Shown here: positions 48,936-61,246 of the stretch, piece by piece
Layout: every line of letters starts with the position of its first letter
How positions within the stretch are numbered: position 1 is the first letter of the stretch
NCBI GenBank assembly: GCA_029891345.1
Contig: CM056993.1
Location: forward strand, 275,084,900-275,148,899
Direction of reading: 5' to 3'
From: Dryococelus australis
Taxonomy: Eukaryota; Arthropoda; Insecta; Phasmatodea; Phasmatidae
Length of the DNA stretch: 64,000 nt
The notes under the pieces: model-generated
The model's database searches: none
What the model was told of the DNA's origin: nothing
Seen by the model: the letters and a program-made list of their open reading frames with translations, nothing else
Translations under genes and position numbers: made by a program

Positions 48936-49903
48936 ACTAAAATAACGACAAGCTATATATAGAAAACTGTCCACCAGAGAGCAGTTGTGTCTTACAGGCT
49001 TTAGAGTAACCTATTTACACAAAGTACCTTCACCAGGTCGGTACGACGTCATCGGTTCCAATATATTTGTACGGGAGAAATATACATTTCAGAAGCCAAT
49101 AATACATATTTTAAGCCTTAGAAGACTGGTTACAGTGGTCGGGGGTTTGGAGTACTGAAGACGCACGTTATTACACGTGGAATTATGCAATAAAAATGTA
49201 GGTATTTTATATATGGCAACTGGTTCGGCGCGAAATTCGAATGCATTTTATCCATGACTAAAGATGACACTACATCTACGCGAGCAGATACGAATCGAAA
49301 GCCATGTTGGCGCTATCGTGCCATGTATGTTGGTTGCTCTAGCTGGGTTTACTGGTACCAGTTTCGGTTTTATGTGGGAGACCCGCTAGTGGTTATCTGA
49401 TACGACCTTGTGCGCGGGTTTCTGTGGACGAATGTTGCATTTGGACTTGTATCGTTTAAAAATAGAATGTGAGTTTGTTGATAGTCAGTGATAAATAAAA
49501 AATCGGCACAATAACCTGATGTGACATTATGAGTACAAAAAGTAATGTTTACTTTATATGAAAGATATACACAACTGACTAATGTGACGACTTTATAATT
49601 AATCAGGTGTTACTATTTGTTACTACAGAAAATTCACTAAATGATGAATAGAAAGGGTTCAAGTTAGACTGTATGAATGCCGAAATATTAACATTGGGTA
49701 CATGATGTGGCTAATATTTAATAGTGAAAGTAACAGACACCTTTTAAGTTCCGTTCCGAAAATTACCAGTTCTTGACTTCTGGCGTTCTTCGATTTATGG
49801 AGCGACTTGTTGGAATGTCTTTGTTTCGTAATCAACAGTATTAAAATTTATTATTTGAAATAAGTTTCAAGTTGTTGTTAGTAAATCGCGAATATTCAAG
49901 TGT

Positions 49904-50035
49904 GGATTGCCTCTCTGGTGTAGATGGCAGCACTGTTGCCTCCCACCCGAGATATTATGACCTTCATTCTGCAGAAAACAATGGAAAACCGTGGCAGAAT
50001 AATCATGTCTTTTACCCTTGGCGCAGTCAGGACAA
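49904..50035 (+). mobile_element. Diverged SINE fragment, type B-like
   Basis: A box A-like CTCTGGTGTAGATGGCAGC is followed about 60 bp later by the body motif AATGGAAAACCGTGGCAGAA of type B elements. Box B is eroded. Confidence 0.5.
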
Positions 50036-52449
50036 TTCATCTGCGTAAACATTGTTACTATTACCAAATATAATTCCGTCATCAGTCAATTTCCCTGCTG
50101 GGTATTTTCAACGATTGCTTTTGCGCAATAAAATTATCTTAAATACTCTTCACATAGGGAAATGGCGGTAGTTCAGAACCCGAAAATTCACGGTGTGTAG
50201 GTAACGCTTCATCAACCTTGTTCATGAAGGTCGACATTCTGTATTAAAAGTTTCGTAGCGTGGTTGCAGCTACAGTGGAAAGGAAGTGGGAAATGGAATA
50301 AAGAAGAGGGCCGGCGTAACTACTCATTTTCATATACATAATGCAGCCTTGGAGTGAATATTTTCAAAAAGAGGATCTAAACTTCAGTATTATACTAGAA
50401 GCCATTTATCAACGTTAAATTAAAGCAAAGCCTTCGACAATTTATTGAATGAGCAAAGCGGCTCAAGAATATTACAACCACAGCATTTAAGGAGGAATAT
50501 ACGAGACTGCTAGGAACAACACATAATAAACTGGAAATGCTATATGTAAAACATGATAAAACAGCGAAGATGAATGCCAGACATGAAAATGGTACGTAGC
50601 ACCCAACTAGAAGGTTAAAATATTGGCAAGTCAATTGTGCACTGACAGAATTAAGTCGGACCTCTTAATTCCATGCTTAATTTCTATTTTGCCTTTGCCT
50701 GTTTATGGTTCTGCTACGATCAACGTCCCTTGTTATGAACTGTGATCAAGCCTTAGCTGGACGGCCTGCCTAATCACAACTTCAAACATTAATACAGGAC
50801 ACGTGCAGTGTTTGGCGATATACCTTGCAAAAGGCAAAGCAGAAACCTCCTCCACCAGCCAGTAAACGGGGCCGAAAACTTGCACAACGCGCCCGTTATA
50901 GGAGAGCGTAACCCCATGAACGGCCTTTTTTGTCATTGGGGCATAGAACCAAGAGGACGTCTGAAGATAGGTATGTCCTGCCGTAGTTAAACGTACGGCA
51001 ATACGGACAAGGTGGGAACTATACAATTACGTTTTACTGGGAGGTGGCGTGGAGTATCTGTTTGTAGATTTATTTAACATACTGTCATTTCTTTTAAATC
51101 CCTCCTACCCTTTTCCAATTAATGGTTTGAAGTTAAATATTTATTGTATAACCTTAAATCTTCAATAAAATCCCGTGTTTTACTGTTACACTCTACTTAA
51201 ATCTGAGTTATGTTTTACCCCTGTATTTCCCCTTTTAGGTATGAATGAATAAAATATTCACCTCATAACACCCTGTTTGCGTGACTTAAGGCTTTGACGC
51301 TTAACCAAACCACTGAATTCTGTTACAACAGCAACACGCGATAGCGTCTGATTACATACGAAATTGGAGTCAGCCGTAGCGTGTTTTTAGAAATACGCTC
51401 ATATAAGATGTGCTTTGGCGTTTCAAGGGGGTTATATTCCTCACATGTTGGACTTTTTTTCACGTGGCTTACTTCTCATATCAAATATTTGAAGACGAGG
51501 GCTGTCAGAAGCACTGGGCATACATAGACGGACAATTTTAAGTCCACTATAATTTGCCAATATTTGTGTTGCATCTGTAACTGCAATAAAGATTAACTCT
51601 TTATGTAATTTTATTTTAGTCTCGCATCAGAAAATACAGAATGGTATCAGTTAATCCTGATCCCTTTAATTCCGCAAAATAGTTGGGTATGTAATAATGC
51701 TTGAATTTTAATACTAAATCCTATTTCTAAGTTATAAATACAGGCTTACATAAATAAAATCGAGATGCACACGGATATCACTACCCTAAAGAAACGAGAG
51801 CCCAAATTATTGTGCACAGCTACAAAAATACCGCAGAAACCAAAGTCTTTTTCCTATTGAATGATAAATTTTGGTAAATGATAATTTAAACCAAACTATA
51901 TTTTCATTTCACTGCAATTCTGTAAACAATTTAAGTATACGATGTTCTAAAATAAAACGAGTAACATAAAATTGCGGATTCAATTTGTCGGAATTAAATA
52001 ATACGCAATTATTGGCTGACGTTTTAGGGAACTTAATAGGGTTTCATATCGGGAGATTTTAGTAGAAACATATATGTCGAAACCACTGTAAATACTTCCA
52101 CAGTCGACTTATTTCATTCGAGATGTTTCGAATCGCAGAGAAGTGAAGCTGTATTTGATTGTTCCATTATTAAGAAGAAGGACATCTTATATGTTTCTTC
52201 TTACTGATATTGCGAAACGGCAAGAAACAGGTTTTCATTTGGATGACTGATCTGAGCTGGTTTCGCCTGCAGAAAGTGGTTCGGTGAATTAATTTCCTTC
52301 GTTGCCTTGCATTCCCACGCGCCGCCGTAGTTTACACAATGAAGTTACCGATAGCACATTAATATTCATGCAATCGTGTCTGAAACGTGCACGGAATGTA
52401 AACTGAAAGATCAGTGTTCAGTTATGCAACTAGAAGACTAGTTTGTTTT
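50036..52449. other. No gene recognised
   Basis: AT-rich. A 97-residue minus-strand frame at 50733-51026 has no motif I recognise. Confidence 0.45.
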
Positions 52450-52560
52450 ACGTCCATTCACGGTTTCTTCAGATGGTTTGAAACAAGTCTAGGAGTAACA
52501 TGTCAACCTGTTTATTTAAATAACTTTTATACTACAAATATCTAACAATGTGATTAACTT
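52450..52560 (-). repeat. Dispersed repeat fragment X, copy
   Basis: On the minus strand it shares TCACATTGTTAGATATTTGT, GGTTGACATGTTACTCCTAG and GAAGAAACCGTGAATGGACG with 14246-14350. Confidence 0.6.
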
Positions 52561-55500
52561 TAAAGGTTGTATTCTTGAATTAATGAAACATTACCATCGC
52601 ACCTTCTATAAAATTTCATTCGTGTTCAATACGAATTAACATCAGTGAAAGCAGCAATGTGTTGGCAACAGCAAGTTCACACTTAAAATATTGTTTTTAA
52701 TCGTGACGTATTGAAATATTTAAGACTTTAGGTAGCGCTGATGGAAACATATTTCATTGTTACAGTTAAAAATATTAGCGTAAATTACGGTGCGTAGGCC
52801 CTACTGACAGTGGTTTTCTTTCGTCCGTGAGAATTGGGGGGGGGGGGGGGGTGTCCTAAAAGTACGCAGAATAGCAGGTAATGTCAACGCTGCTGAATCT
52901 TCACTAAATGTAACGAACGCTGATTTCCCCCTGCCAAACGACATTCATGATCGACGAACATGTTCAGAGAACGTGTTTGGTGTTTGGTGTCCACTGCGTG
53001 TGTTGAACAAACAGAACAAACAAACGTTTCTAATTACCTATTCGCCTAGTGGGGGCCTGCCTTTCAAATATTTTCTGTAGACGCTTAGAGTTGCATGATA
53101 CTGCTATCATTTTTATGCTAGCCGCACTACAATACACGGAAACGAGGTGAAAGACAATATTCATTCTATTAATTCTGTACAGAATCGACTAAAAGAACAT
53201 GCATCTTGCGATGTGGTTATGGTATATTTTTATAACGAGTGTTTTAGAGAACGAACCGTACGTACAATTTAACTATACAGTATTTCAACCAACTAAATAT
53301 TCTAACGAACTGTTCAAAAAGTAGAGTAACAATGTTCAAGTATTTTCTGAATACAGGATTATCTGCAGTAGTAAACACCAAGAAAACTGGCGGCATATCA
53401 AAATGAAATAAGACTGCAAAAAAATGTTGTTTTAAGAAGTCCTTGAGGGTCGAGTGGTTCATCTTAAACCCAAAGTTATAATATAGAACTGGAAATGTTA
53501 TCGCTGTGGAATGGGGGATGTAGGCTGTAATATCTACTACTAATAGCGGTAGTAAATGGTTACAAAGGAAGTGACTGATTTGAATGATGCAGGAAAGCTC
53601 AACTTGATGAAATTTTGGTTGATAGTGTCTGCAATGAAAGGGTTATTTAATGGTATATTGAAATATATAGTTCATACAAGTACGAAGTAGAAAGTCCAGA
53701 GTTAATTATTGAAATAAAAAATTGTGGATAAAAAACGGGGGGAAATGTACCTGTTATATGGAGAAAAAGCAATGTAAGTGAATTCGATGGCAGAACGTAG
53801 TTAAAAATGTATGTTTTTCTTTGTGTAATTAATTTTTTGAACAACCAATTAGTGGACAGATGGAGCGGCTAACATTTATAAAAACGTTCATGTACAGAGG
53901 GCAGAGACGGGAATCTGACAGGAGAATTGGTGTTCGTTGCAAACTTACTTACACTTACCAAATTATCTAATTTTAAAACGTTATGCATAATTGTATGATC
54001 TCAGTAATACTTATGAAACATATATACTTGATATAGGGAAAGGTTTTTCGCAATACACGTTGGAAAAGAAAATTTGGAAATTTCGTTCGAGAGCTTGTTT
54101 GGTAGATACTGCTAGCAGTGATAGCCTATATTCAACTAGATGATTATTTTCAGGGTGTTGGAACACTATCTTCAAAAGAGATAACCAGCGCTGAAAACTG
54201 TTCAAAATAAAAAATGTTTAAATTAAATAATTTTTATCTAGGATTACTGGAAACTAAATGCGTCATGTATTTCAATTGTGATTCTCAAGGACCAGATATA
54301 ACTTTCGTAATACCATTTCGGATTTCTGTAGTATAAGACTGAAAGTCTAAGCATCGAGAATCGCGATCTAATTAAACAATTCTCAAGAGATCGTGATCCC
54401 TTTATACTAGTAAAACGCTACCAGAGGTCAGAAAGGATAGTCTCGGATATATTTGATTTTTACTGCATCATGCTGAGTTTATCATTTTACTGATTTAAAG
54501 ACGTCCACTTTTCTGTTTTGCAATAGAGCGAGCGCGAATTATACTACATAGAAGAGTTTAACAGTTTACTCATGAAAATATTTTTTTCGGCTTTCGATCG
54601 AAAATAAAAACGTTTTACAACAATTGTGTGATTTAATCACTACATTCAGTACATAGAAACGACCTAAGTGTTATCGAAATTGTTAGCAGCACAGCTGGTA
54701 AAAAAAACATCAAATTATCCACTCAGCACGTTAATAATTTATTTTCACGATCATTTTAAGGGACTTCATTATAATTCGTCGCATTCGATAATAACAAAGT
54801 GTTAATTAATTCAATACCTCCCTCATTATTAAAAGGAATTATTTCTTGGATATCTATATAGAAGAGAAAGTTATTTCGCTGCGTGCTGCTATAAATATTG
54901 ATTTAAAATATTGCTTTAGAGTTCGGGTGCTAATCGAATTCAAACAGCTTTAGACTAAGGAACGGAATACGTTTAGAATAAAACGTGATAAGGAAGTTCT
55001 TCTTTAACACGAAAATCCATGACGAGAAAGATTAAACGTAATTTCACAGTACTCAAGCTTCTCGTTTCATGAAGGCACAGTTGTCAGCCTAAATGTCAAG
55101 GGGTAAATTACCTGCTATGAAGGGAACAAGACCAAGTCAGGGATATAATTACACGAAGTAGCGTAAAATAAGGATGGCAATTAATACGCTGTTGAGAAGA
55201 GGTCCGTTGAGACGTAGTCGCTTTCAAAACTTATAATTGCGCTTATTTTTATATACGAATCTTTAATATATTTATTCATATATTCTGACACCGGTGAATA
55301 TCCAACTCTAGGGAAAATGTTCTCATAATTCAGTTCCCGATTATAATTTACGAAGTGTCAACAATATTTTGAAAAATCAAGACGATCGCAAAAAGATAGC
55401 CTACAATATCGGTACTAGTAAACAGAATCGTGTTCCGATATGTGTGAGATATGGCTGAACAACGAAACGAAAAGGTATTTGAGAAAACAGGGCCTACATA

Positions 55501-56068
55501 TGTCCTTGAAGATGTCAGTCACATGACATACAGAAATGTCGGGAAAAGCTTCAAAACAGACTTGGCCTCAACCCTGCATCTAGGACGAATCTATCAAGTG
55601 AATACAATAATAATTGGCCTGCGCTACATTAAAAAAATGTACTTATGTAGAGTTTTGAAGTAACTGGTAAGAAAATTTACAAAGGAAGAAAATGGCATGA
55701 GTATAAATCCTTAAAATGTAATAAGGAAATATAAAAAAATATTGTTCTTAAAATGAAAAACAGGTAAATCTGGCAACGACTGCGCCAGGCGACCGATACA
55801 GGTGACTAAAGTCTGCAAGAAGATTGAGGGGTTGTGTCGCTCCTTATACAGAAATTATTCCTTTTAGTGCCATAACAGAAGAGTCAGGGTTATTTCATAG
55901 TTCTGCACATTTTTTGTACTTGATTGTTAAATGGTACTCCCTGCTGGTCATTAAAATGTGAGGAAAATAATATATAATTTTTAAAATTTTGTTAACTGTT
56001 GCATAAATATGCTATAGTAATTCATGTATCATGTTTGTAATGATTGGCAAGGTAATTAGCTAAGCATG
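52561..56068. other. Probable ferlin intron or intergenic DNA, nothing recognised
   Basis: About 3.5 kb of AT-rich sequence. No following ferlin exon was seen on the minus strand. Confidence 0.5.
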
Positions 56069-56493
56069 TATAGACTGTTCGCGGTAAAATGAGCACTTTT
56101 GAAAGCCCTGCTTAAGATCTACTTGTATGTACATTGTGTATTATTCCGCCTTATGCAAAATTAATATTGCCATGGGCCTCGTCACTTTATACATGCGGCG
56201 GACTAGTCCAACTGTAAAATGATTACAAAAGAAAATGTTTTGCAAATCTGCCCATTTTTACACTTCGATGCATTAAAAAAATGGAAAGTGAAAAAAAAAT
56301 TGTTTAAATTATCACAAATGGTTACCTGCCACTTTTTATTCGACGTTAAGATATGGAACTACTTTCCATTCATCGTTACCAACTTTACTGCGTGCATGTC
56401 ACTCAGTTCACCCGTTAAAATATATGCAGGTAAGGATAGTGACTTTTCTTGTACGGTTGATTTCAAAGTGCTCACTTTATCGTGAATAGCCTT
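56069..56493 (+). mobile_element. MITE-I, long subtype, in the ferlin intron
   Basis: 425 bp. The left end is TATAGACTGTTCGCGGTAAA followed by GAAAGCCCTGCTTAAGATCT. The right end is GTGCTCACTTTATCGTGAAT then AGCC. Its right end is 101 bp from the ferlin exon donor. Confidence 0.9.
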
Positions 56494-56594
56494 TGTTGTC
56501 GCATTTTTAAAATAAATCCTCCCAACTTCGAATCAGGGAGAAAGAAATAAAGAACGCAATATGAGATACGAATGTAAGACGGGGGGAGACGTAC

Positions 56595-56783
56595 CTGCAG
56601 TGGCTTGTTGTTGAGGTCGAGCAGCGTGTCAGTAAGGGCGAGGCAGCCGTCCTGCACCACCTTCTGCAGCACGAGGCCGTACGTGCCCAGCACCTTGTTG
56701 CTCAGGTATTTGTTGTAGGACAGCAGCTGCACCTGCAGCACCTCATGGCTCTCCACGGCCCGCGCCACCGGCCACTCGAACCT
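56595..56783 (-). CDS. Ferlin (otoferlin-like) internal exon, part of the first C2 domain
   Basis: This internal exon encodes 63 residues in phase 0-0. The acceptor reads TGTTACAG before AGG (56783), and the donor reads CTGCAG|GTACGT (exon end 56595). The peptide has FEWPVAR near its start, then SYNKYLSNKVLGTY, LVLQKVV and DTLLDLNN. These line up with the C2A segment of vertebrate otoferlin as I recall it (FRWPVAS, NYSKVFSNKLIGTF, MVLQKVVEE, DTLIDDNN). Ferlins are large multi-C2, tail-anchored membrane proteins that act in calcium-regulated vesicle fusion. The exon is GC-rich with mostly G/C third positions, in sharp contrast to the AT-rich flanks. I found no further exons of this gene in the window, so its introns must be long or the neighbouring exons too short to see. 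A MITE lies about 100 bp beyond the donor, and another about 160 bp before the acceptor. The alternative of a myoferlin/dysferlin-type paralogue is less likely from the motif match. The family call is strong; the exact orthologue is inferred. Confidence 0.88.
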
Positions 56784-56940
56784 CTGTAACACACGCACGC
56801 ACACCTCGTGTTAGGAAACAACTCACAACTGCGCTGCCTTCGCAAGTGCCGTCTGCCCAGCCGCCAAGGACGATACATGCGTGTGCCTCGCTTGCATCAT
56901 CGCCTCTATGCACAAGACAATTATTAGACATAAATAGTAG

Positions 56941-57358
56941 GGAAATGTATGTTCACGCAGAACGGATTAGAGATTAGGAGCGCAGGAGCGGGGAGCCGCC
57001 ATGTTGTGATGTCACCCGACCGCCATCTTGAATGTCGTTGACCTCTTACCCCTAACCCATGACCTTTGATCACCAAAAAACCCTTAAAAAAAAAAAACCT
57101 ACAAAATCTAAAAAAATTCCAAAACTTCCTTTAAAATTTTAAGAAAATTCCGAAAAAATGTATTATTAAAAATTTATTAAAATTTAATAACATGGACTCC
57201 CAGAAATTTTCCAATTTTTCCCGAAGCAGGCCAGAGGGAACAGCGACCCAGGTGACCGGGTTCAATTACACAGGGGTTAGGACAGCAGAACCTATGATCC
57301 GATGACCTTGACCCCAACCCTAATCCGTAATCCGTTGAGCGTGAACATACATTTTCCT
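56941..57358. mobile_element. MITE-type element next to the ferlin exon
   Basis: Ends GGAAATGTATGTTCACGCAG then AACGGATTA and TAATCCGTTGAGCGTGAACA then TACATTTTCC form an inverted repeat of about 40 bp. The interior is part GC-rich and part A/T runs. It lies about 157 bp before the exon acceptor. Confidence 0.8.
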
Positions 57359-57472
57359 TCTACTGACATGTAGTTTTTCCATCGACAACTCTCCTCTACG
57401 AGACTTCAGACTAGGTCCTAGCATTTTATGGTATAATAATTAAGACACATGCATGCTGTACGTGCCTATAAC

Positions 57473-57879
57473 TATAGGTTGTTCACAGTAAAATGAGCAC
57501 TTTTGAAAGCCCTGCCTGTGTCCTACATACATACACATTGTGTTTTCATTCACCGTACCTATGTGGAATCAACTTTGCAATAGGCCTGATTATTTATTCA
57601 TGCGTCGGTTAGGAAAACTAATATTTTTTTAGAAAAGAAAATAGTTTACCTATCTGCTAGTTCTTACACGCATGTGCTTAACAAAAAGCAAAAAGAAAAA
57701 TTTTAGTTCGAATGTTTATCTAATGCTTTCACTTTCATATTATGAAGTGAAACCACGTTCCATCTATATTTACCAGCACATACAGGTTAGTGTGCCCGTG
57801 GAAATATATTTGGGTCGGAGCGGTAAAATTTTTGAGAGGTTTATTTCAAAAATGTTCAATTTTAACCATGAACAGCCCA
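57473..57879 (+). mobile_element. MITE-I, long subtype, diverged
   Basis: 407 bp. The left end is TATAGGTTGTTCACAGTAAA and the right end TTTAACCATGAACAGCCC. The interior is more diverged than in other copies but keeps GGCCTGATTATTTATTCATG. Confidence 0.82.
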
Positions 57880-58106
57880 TGCTTAAACTCTCCTGAGATT
57901 AAGTTTTTATAATTAAATATGATTATGAAAATGTCAGTTTGGCTCATTTCCGCTTTGATAAAAGTACGCTACGAAAGGGAACAGGAAACAGAAAATAGTC
58001 CACGGTCATTAAATGTTTGTTAAATTCTATTCGAAAGTCGGGCTATTTTGGAATTATATGTTTATGTTAGCATAGAATGAAAGTGGCAACCAGATTAGCT
58101 TCCTTG

Positions 58107-58155
<49 letters not shown>

Positions 58156-58160
58156 AGAGA
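58107..58160. repeat. Poly(A) tract of about 46 nt followed by (GA)n
   Basis: A pure A-run ends in AGAGAGAGA. The sequence before it does not resemble a SINE, LINE or cDNA in this window, so it is called a simple repeat. Confidence 0.93.
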
Positions 58161-59049
58161 ACGCAATACTATTTAAAAAATCCAGATTCAAAACACAACC
58201 TGTAAGAGAATCAACATTTTAAACTCCAGAACAGCCTGTTACATCACAGCATGAAAAACCTGATAGTACAAAATTTGTAATAATATTACATACACCAAAC
58301 AGAGCACAATACAGTGTTTTCTAAAATAGCAATAAACTTACTGCAATAATCTTAATTGCTTATACAAAATTAGAATTAGATTGTTTTCTGTACGTATTAG
58401 TGTATATATTTAGAGAGTTGGTATTGAATACTGCTTGACTATGAAATAATATGGTCGCTGTCTTGCGGAAACAGTTGACATGCTCGTAAAATTAGGTGAT
58501 CAAACGCAATATCTGGACCGTTATTTTATAAATTATAATGTTATATATAATTTTTGGAACCTTTTTTTTACCGTTTCTACAATTTCTGTTGTTGTAATGG
58601 TCAAGCCTGGCTGTCATCATACTCAACTTGGCCAACATTAAACCGTAAACATCTGGCCGATTAAATCCATAATTCACGTCCAAGTAGAGTATTCCCGTCC
58701 CCGAATGGGTATTTATAAACTATAAAACACATTTGAGCATCGAGATTATTTTAGTTAAGTTTGTGCGGAAATTTATTACATTGTCCCTGCTATAAAGTTT
58801 TAAGAAATACCAAAACGAGAAACATAATGTTGGTACCTGACTTCGAGACTGAAAACCATAAAAGTGTATTTTTCCTCAGACATAAACAAAATCTGGAAGT
58901 TTTTATGCGCAGTGTTTAAGAGTAGGCAAAAACGACGAAAACTGCAGGGAAATAATGTAAAGAATAGATTGGAACCGTTAATTTGAGTTCACAGCATAAA
59001 ACTATGGAAAGGCAAAAATAACAAACATAAATCCCAAGCCCTTGAAATA

Positions 59050-59300
59050 TCGTTCAACCAAGCATGTTAAATAACCATGCTGTGGACAGAACCTTTAGTT
59101 CCGGACTACCTGACGGCAATCTCCTAGTCGATGATATACATGACCGAAATGAAGGGAGGGCTGTTACTGGTGAAAATATTTGGGCACTTTCTCCGCAGTA
59201 TATACAACCCACCATCTGCCGATATGTCGAGCACTGCCTAGTCGAGCCGAATAAGGTGTTCTCTAAGCACCACACTGCTGTATATAAAATACTCAGCACA
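59050..59300. other. Segment open in frames on both strands, unidentified
   Basis: Plus 59064-59330 (88 residues) and minus 59054-59299 (81 residues) overlap. Neither peptide is recognised. The composition is less AT-rich than nearby. It could be an old repeat; coding status is unsupported. Confidence 0.3.
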
Positions 59301-60132
59301 CAACAATACTGTCTCGCTAAAATTGTTTAAAACTAAAAGCAGTAAGTTTTATTTTCAAATATTGTTCTTCGTTGGTTTTTCTTGTTTGTATACTTCTTTT
59401 CACAGGCGAATACTTGCGATAAAATTTCCCATTTAAACGCGCATAATGCATGAGGTCTTAGAATCTCCTTACGAAGCTACGCCATTTAAACTGCGCTATA
59501 GTTAACATCGACTGAACAGCGCGGTACACGACCATCGCACAAACGCTGAACATAATCTGAAGTGAACGTTATTCGCCATACAATTTTGTAGTTTGTATGA
59601 AAATGTTAATTAAGAACTATCTTTCGTCATTCATAACCAGAAATAATAGTTGCGAGGCGGGATTTGAAACGTAGGCAACACTTTAAATAACACACTTTAT
59701 ACAAGGTCTCTGCTGGAGTATTTACCGACGTTTGTATAGCCCTATTTAACTGTTAAAGTTCCACTTTTCACCACCACTGAAGAATTTGTTTTTGTTATTC
59801 ATGGACTTACCAAAAACAAAGAAAGTAAAAACAAAAACAACGCATAAACACGCAATTGTTACTGTGATGAACGCAGATATTGTTCTTAGTTAAATGAGGC
59901 ATTATACTTTACTCGTGTACTCACCGACACGCGTACAAAACTTTATTTTTCCCCTTAACTCTTCGTCATTTCTTAAATATGCATGGCCACTTGTGATTGC
60001 GTGTGGGTAGAAGCAAGAAAAGGAGTGGATAAGAATTTTTACACTGAAAGTAAAAGAAAAATGGGTCTCAATTTCGCAGCGCCATCTATCGAAACTGCCT
60101 CGAAATTACCGCAAAAGTTTGTATATACGTAT

Positions 60133-60558
60133 GTAAAGGCTGTTCACTATAAATTGAGCACTTTTGAATCCAACCTTCAGAAAAGTTACTGTTCATACCT
60201 GCGTATATTTTAACGGGCGCACTGGGTGACATGCGTCCAGTAAAGTTGGTAACGTTGGAAGGAAAGAAGTTCCATGTCTTAAACGCCCAATTAAAAGTGC
60301 TAGGTAACCATTTGCGATAACTTAAATTTTTTCGATCGCTTTCTGATTTTTTTAAAATGCGTTATTGTACAAATTAACAGATTGGTAAAATATTTACTTA
60401 ATTAATAATATCACAGTTTCACTTGACCGGCGCATGATAAAGTGACGAGGTCCATGGCAATGCTAATTTTAATTAATGCGGAAAAATACATAGCGTGCAT
60501 ACAAGAAGATCTTAAGCAGGGCTTTTAAAAGTGCTCACTTTACCTTGAACAGTCTATA
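60133..60558 (-). mobile_element. MITE-I, long subtype
   Basis: 426 bp. It starts AAAGGCTGTTCACTATAAAT and ends GTGCTCACTTTACCTTGAAC then AGTCTATA. GATCTTAAGCAGGGCTTTTA lies just inside the right end. Confidence 0.88.
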
Positions 60559-60940
60559 ATTACAAATTTGAATAATTGAGGAATCAACTTATTCTATAAT
60601 CCGTCCAAGGCAAATAGGCTGGTTTGAGTTTTGTTAGGAAGTTTAACTAACCCGGCATATAATTGTTTCAGGCCTGGCTGCCCTGAGTACGATCTCGCAC
60701 CGTACGATGTTGCTTTTTCCCCTACTAAAAGGTTCACTATTAATTAAACATTTTTGAGAACTCTTGTTAGTTTTTCATTTCTGTCTACTGCATATTCGTC
60801 TGACACATCTGTGACACCTTCGTCTCATTTTATACAGTTCCTACCTCGCGCCACTTAATGTTGACGTTTTGCAAAACGCGCCCACCTGCCAAAATATTAA
60901 TCTGTTTTGTAATGATTATCAAGAAAAACGCTCTGTTCTA

Positions 60941-61246
60941 AGCCCCATTTACACCGGAGCAAATAGAAGCGAACACATGCGAGCGAGCATCAACGAACCC
61001 AGAATTCTCATGGATGTAAAGGTATGCTTGAACGAACGAGCACCCTTCGACTGAGATCGTTTCAAGTTCGGTTGGCAATAGCTGGGGATACGTTCGTTTT
61101 CCGTCTTTCATCGCATCGTCTAAGGATATGCGTGTTTCCGCCTCGTTTACACCGAGGCGAACAGTTCCGAGCCAAACAGCAGTGAAAGGTGCGCTTATAC
61201 TCGTTCGCATGTGTTCGTTTCAGTTTTCTCCGGTGTAAACGGGGTT
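60941..61246. mobile_element. MITE-type element, 306 bp
   Basis: Ends CCCCATTTACACCGGAGCAA and TTTCTCCGGTGTAAACGGGG pair, extending inward to GAACACATGCGA/TCGCATGTGTTC. An internal CCTCGTTTACACCGAGG repeats the terminal motif. PIF/Harbinger-like affinity is possible but not shown. Confidence 0.78.

Noticed and set aside
50733-51026. 97-residue minus-strand frame that looks protein-like
   Set aside because: No recognised motif, splice context or repeat link. Length alone is not enough in 64 kb.
58107-58152. Long A-tract as the tail of a processed pseudogene
   Set aside because: No upstream cDNA-like or LINE/SINE sequence and no matching target duplication was seen.
60938-61210. 90-residue minus-strand frame
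   Set aside because: It is contained in a MITE with inverted ends and has no protein motif.
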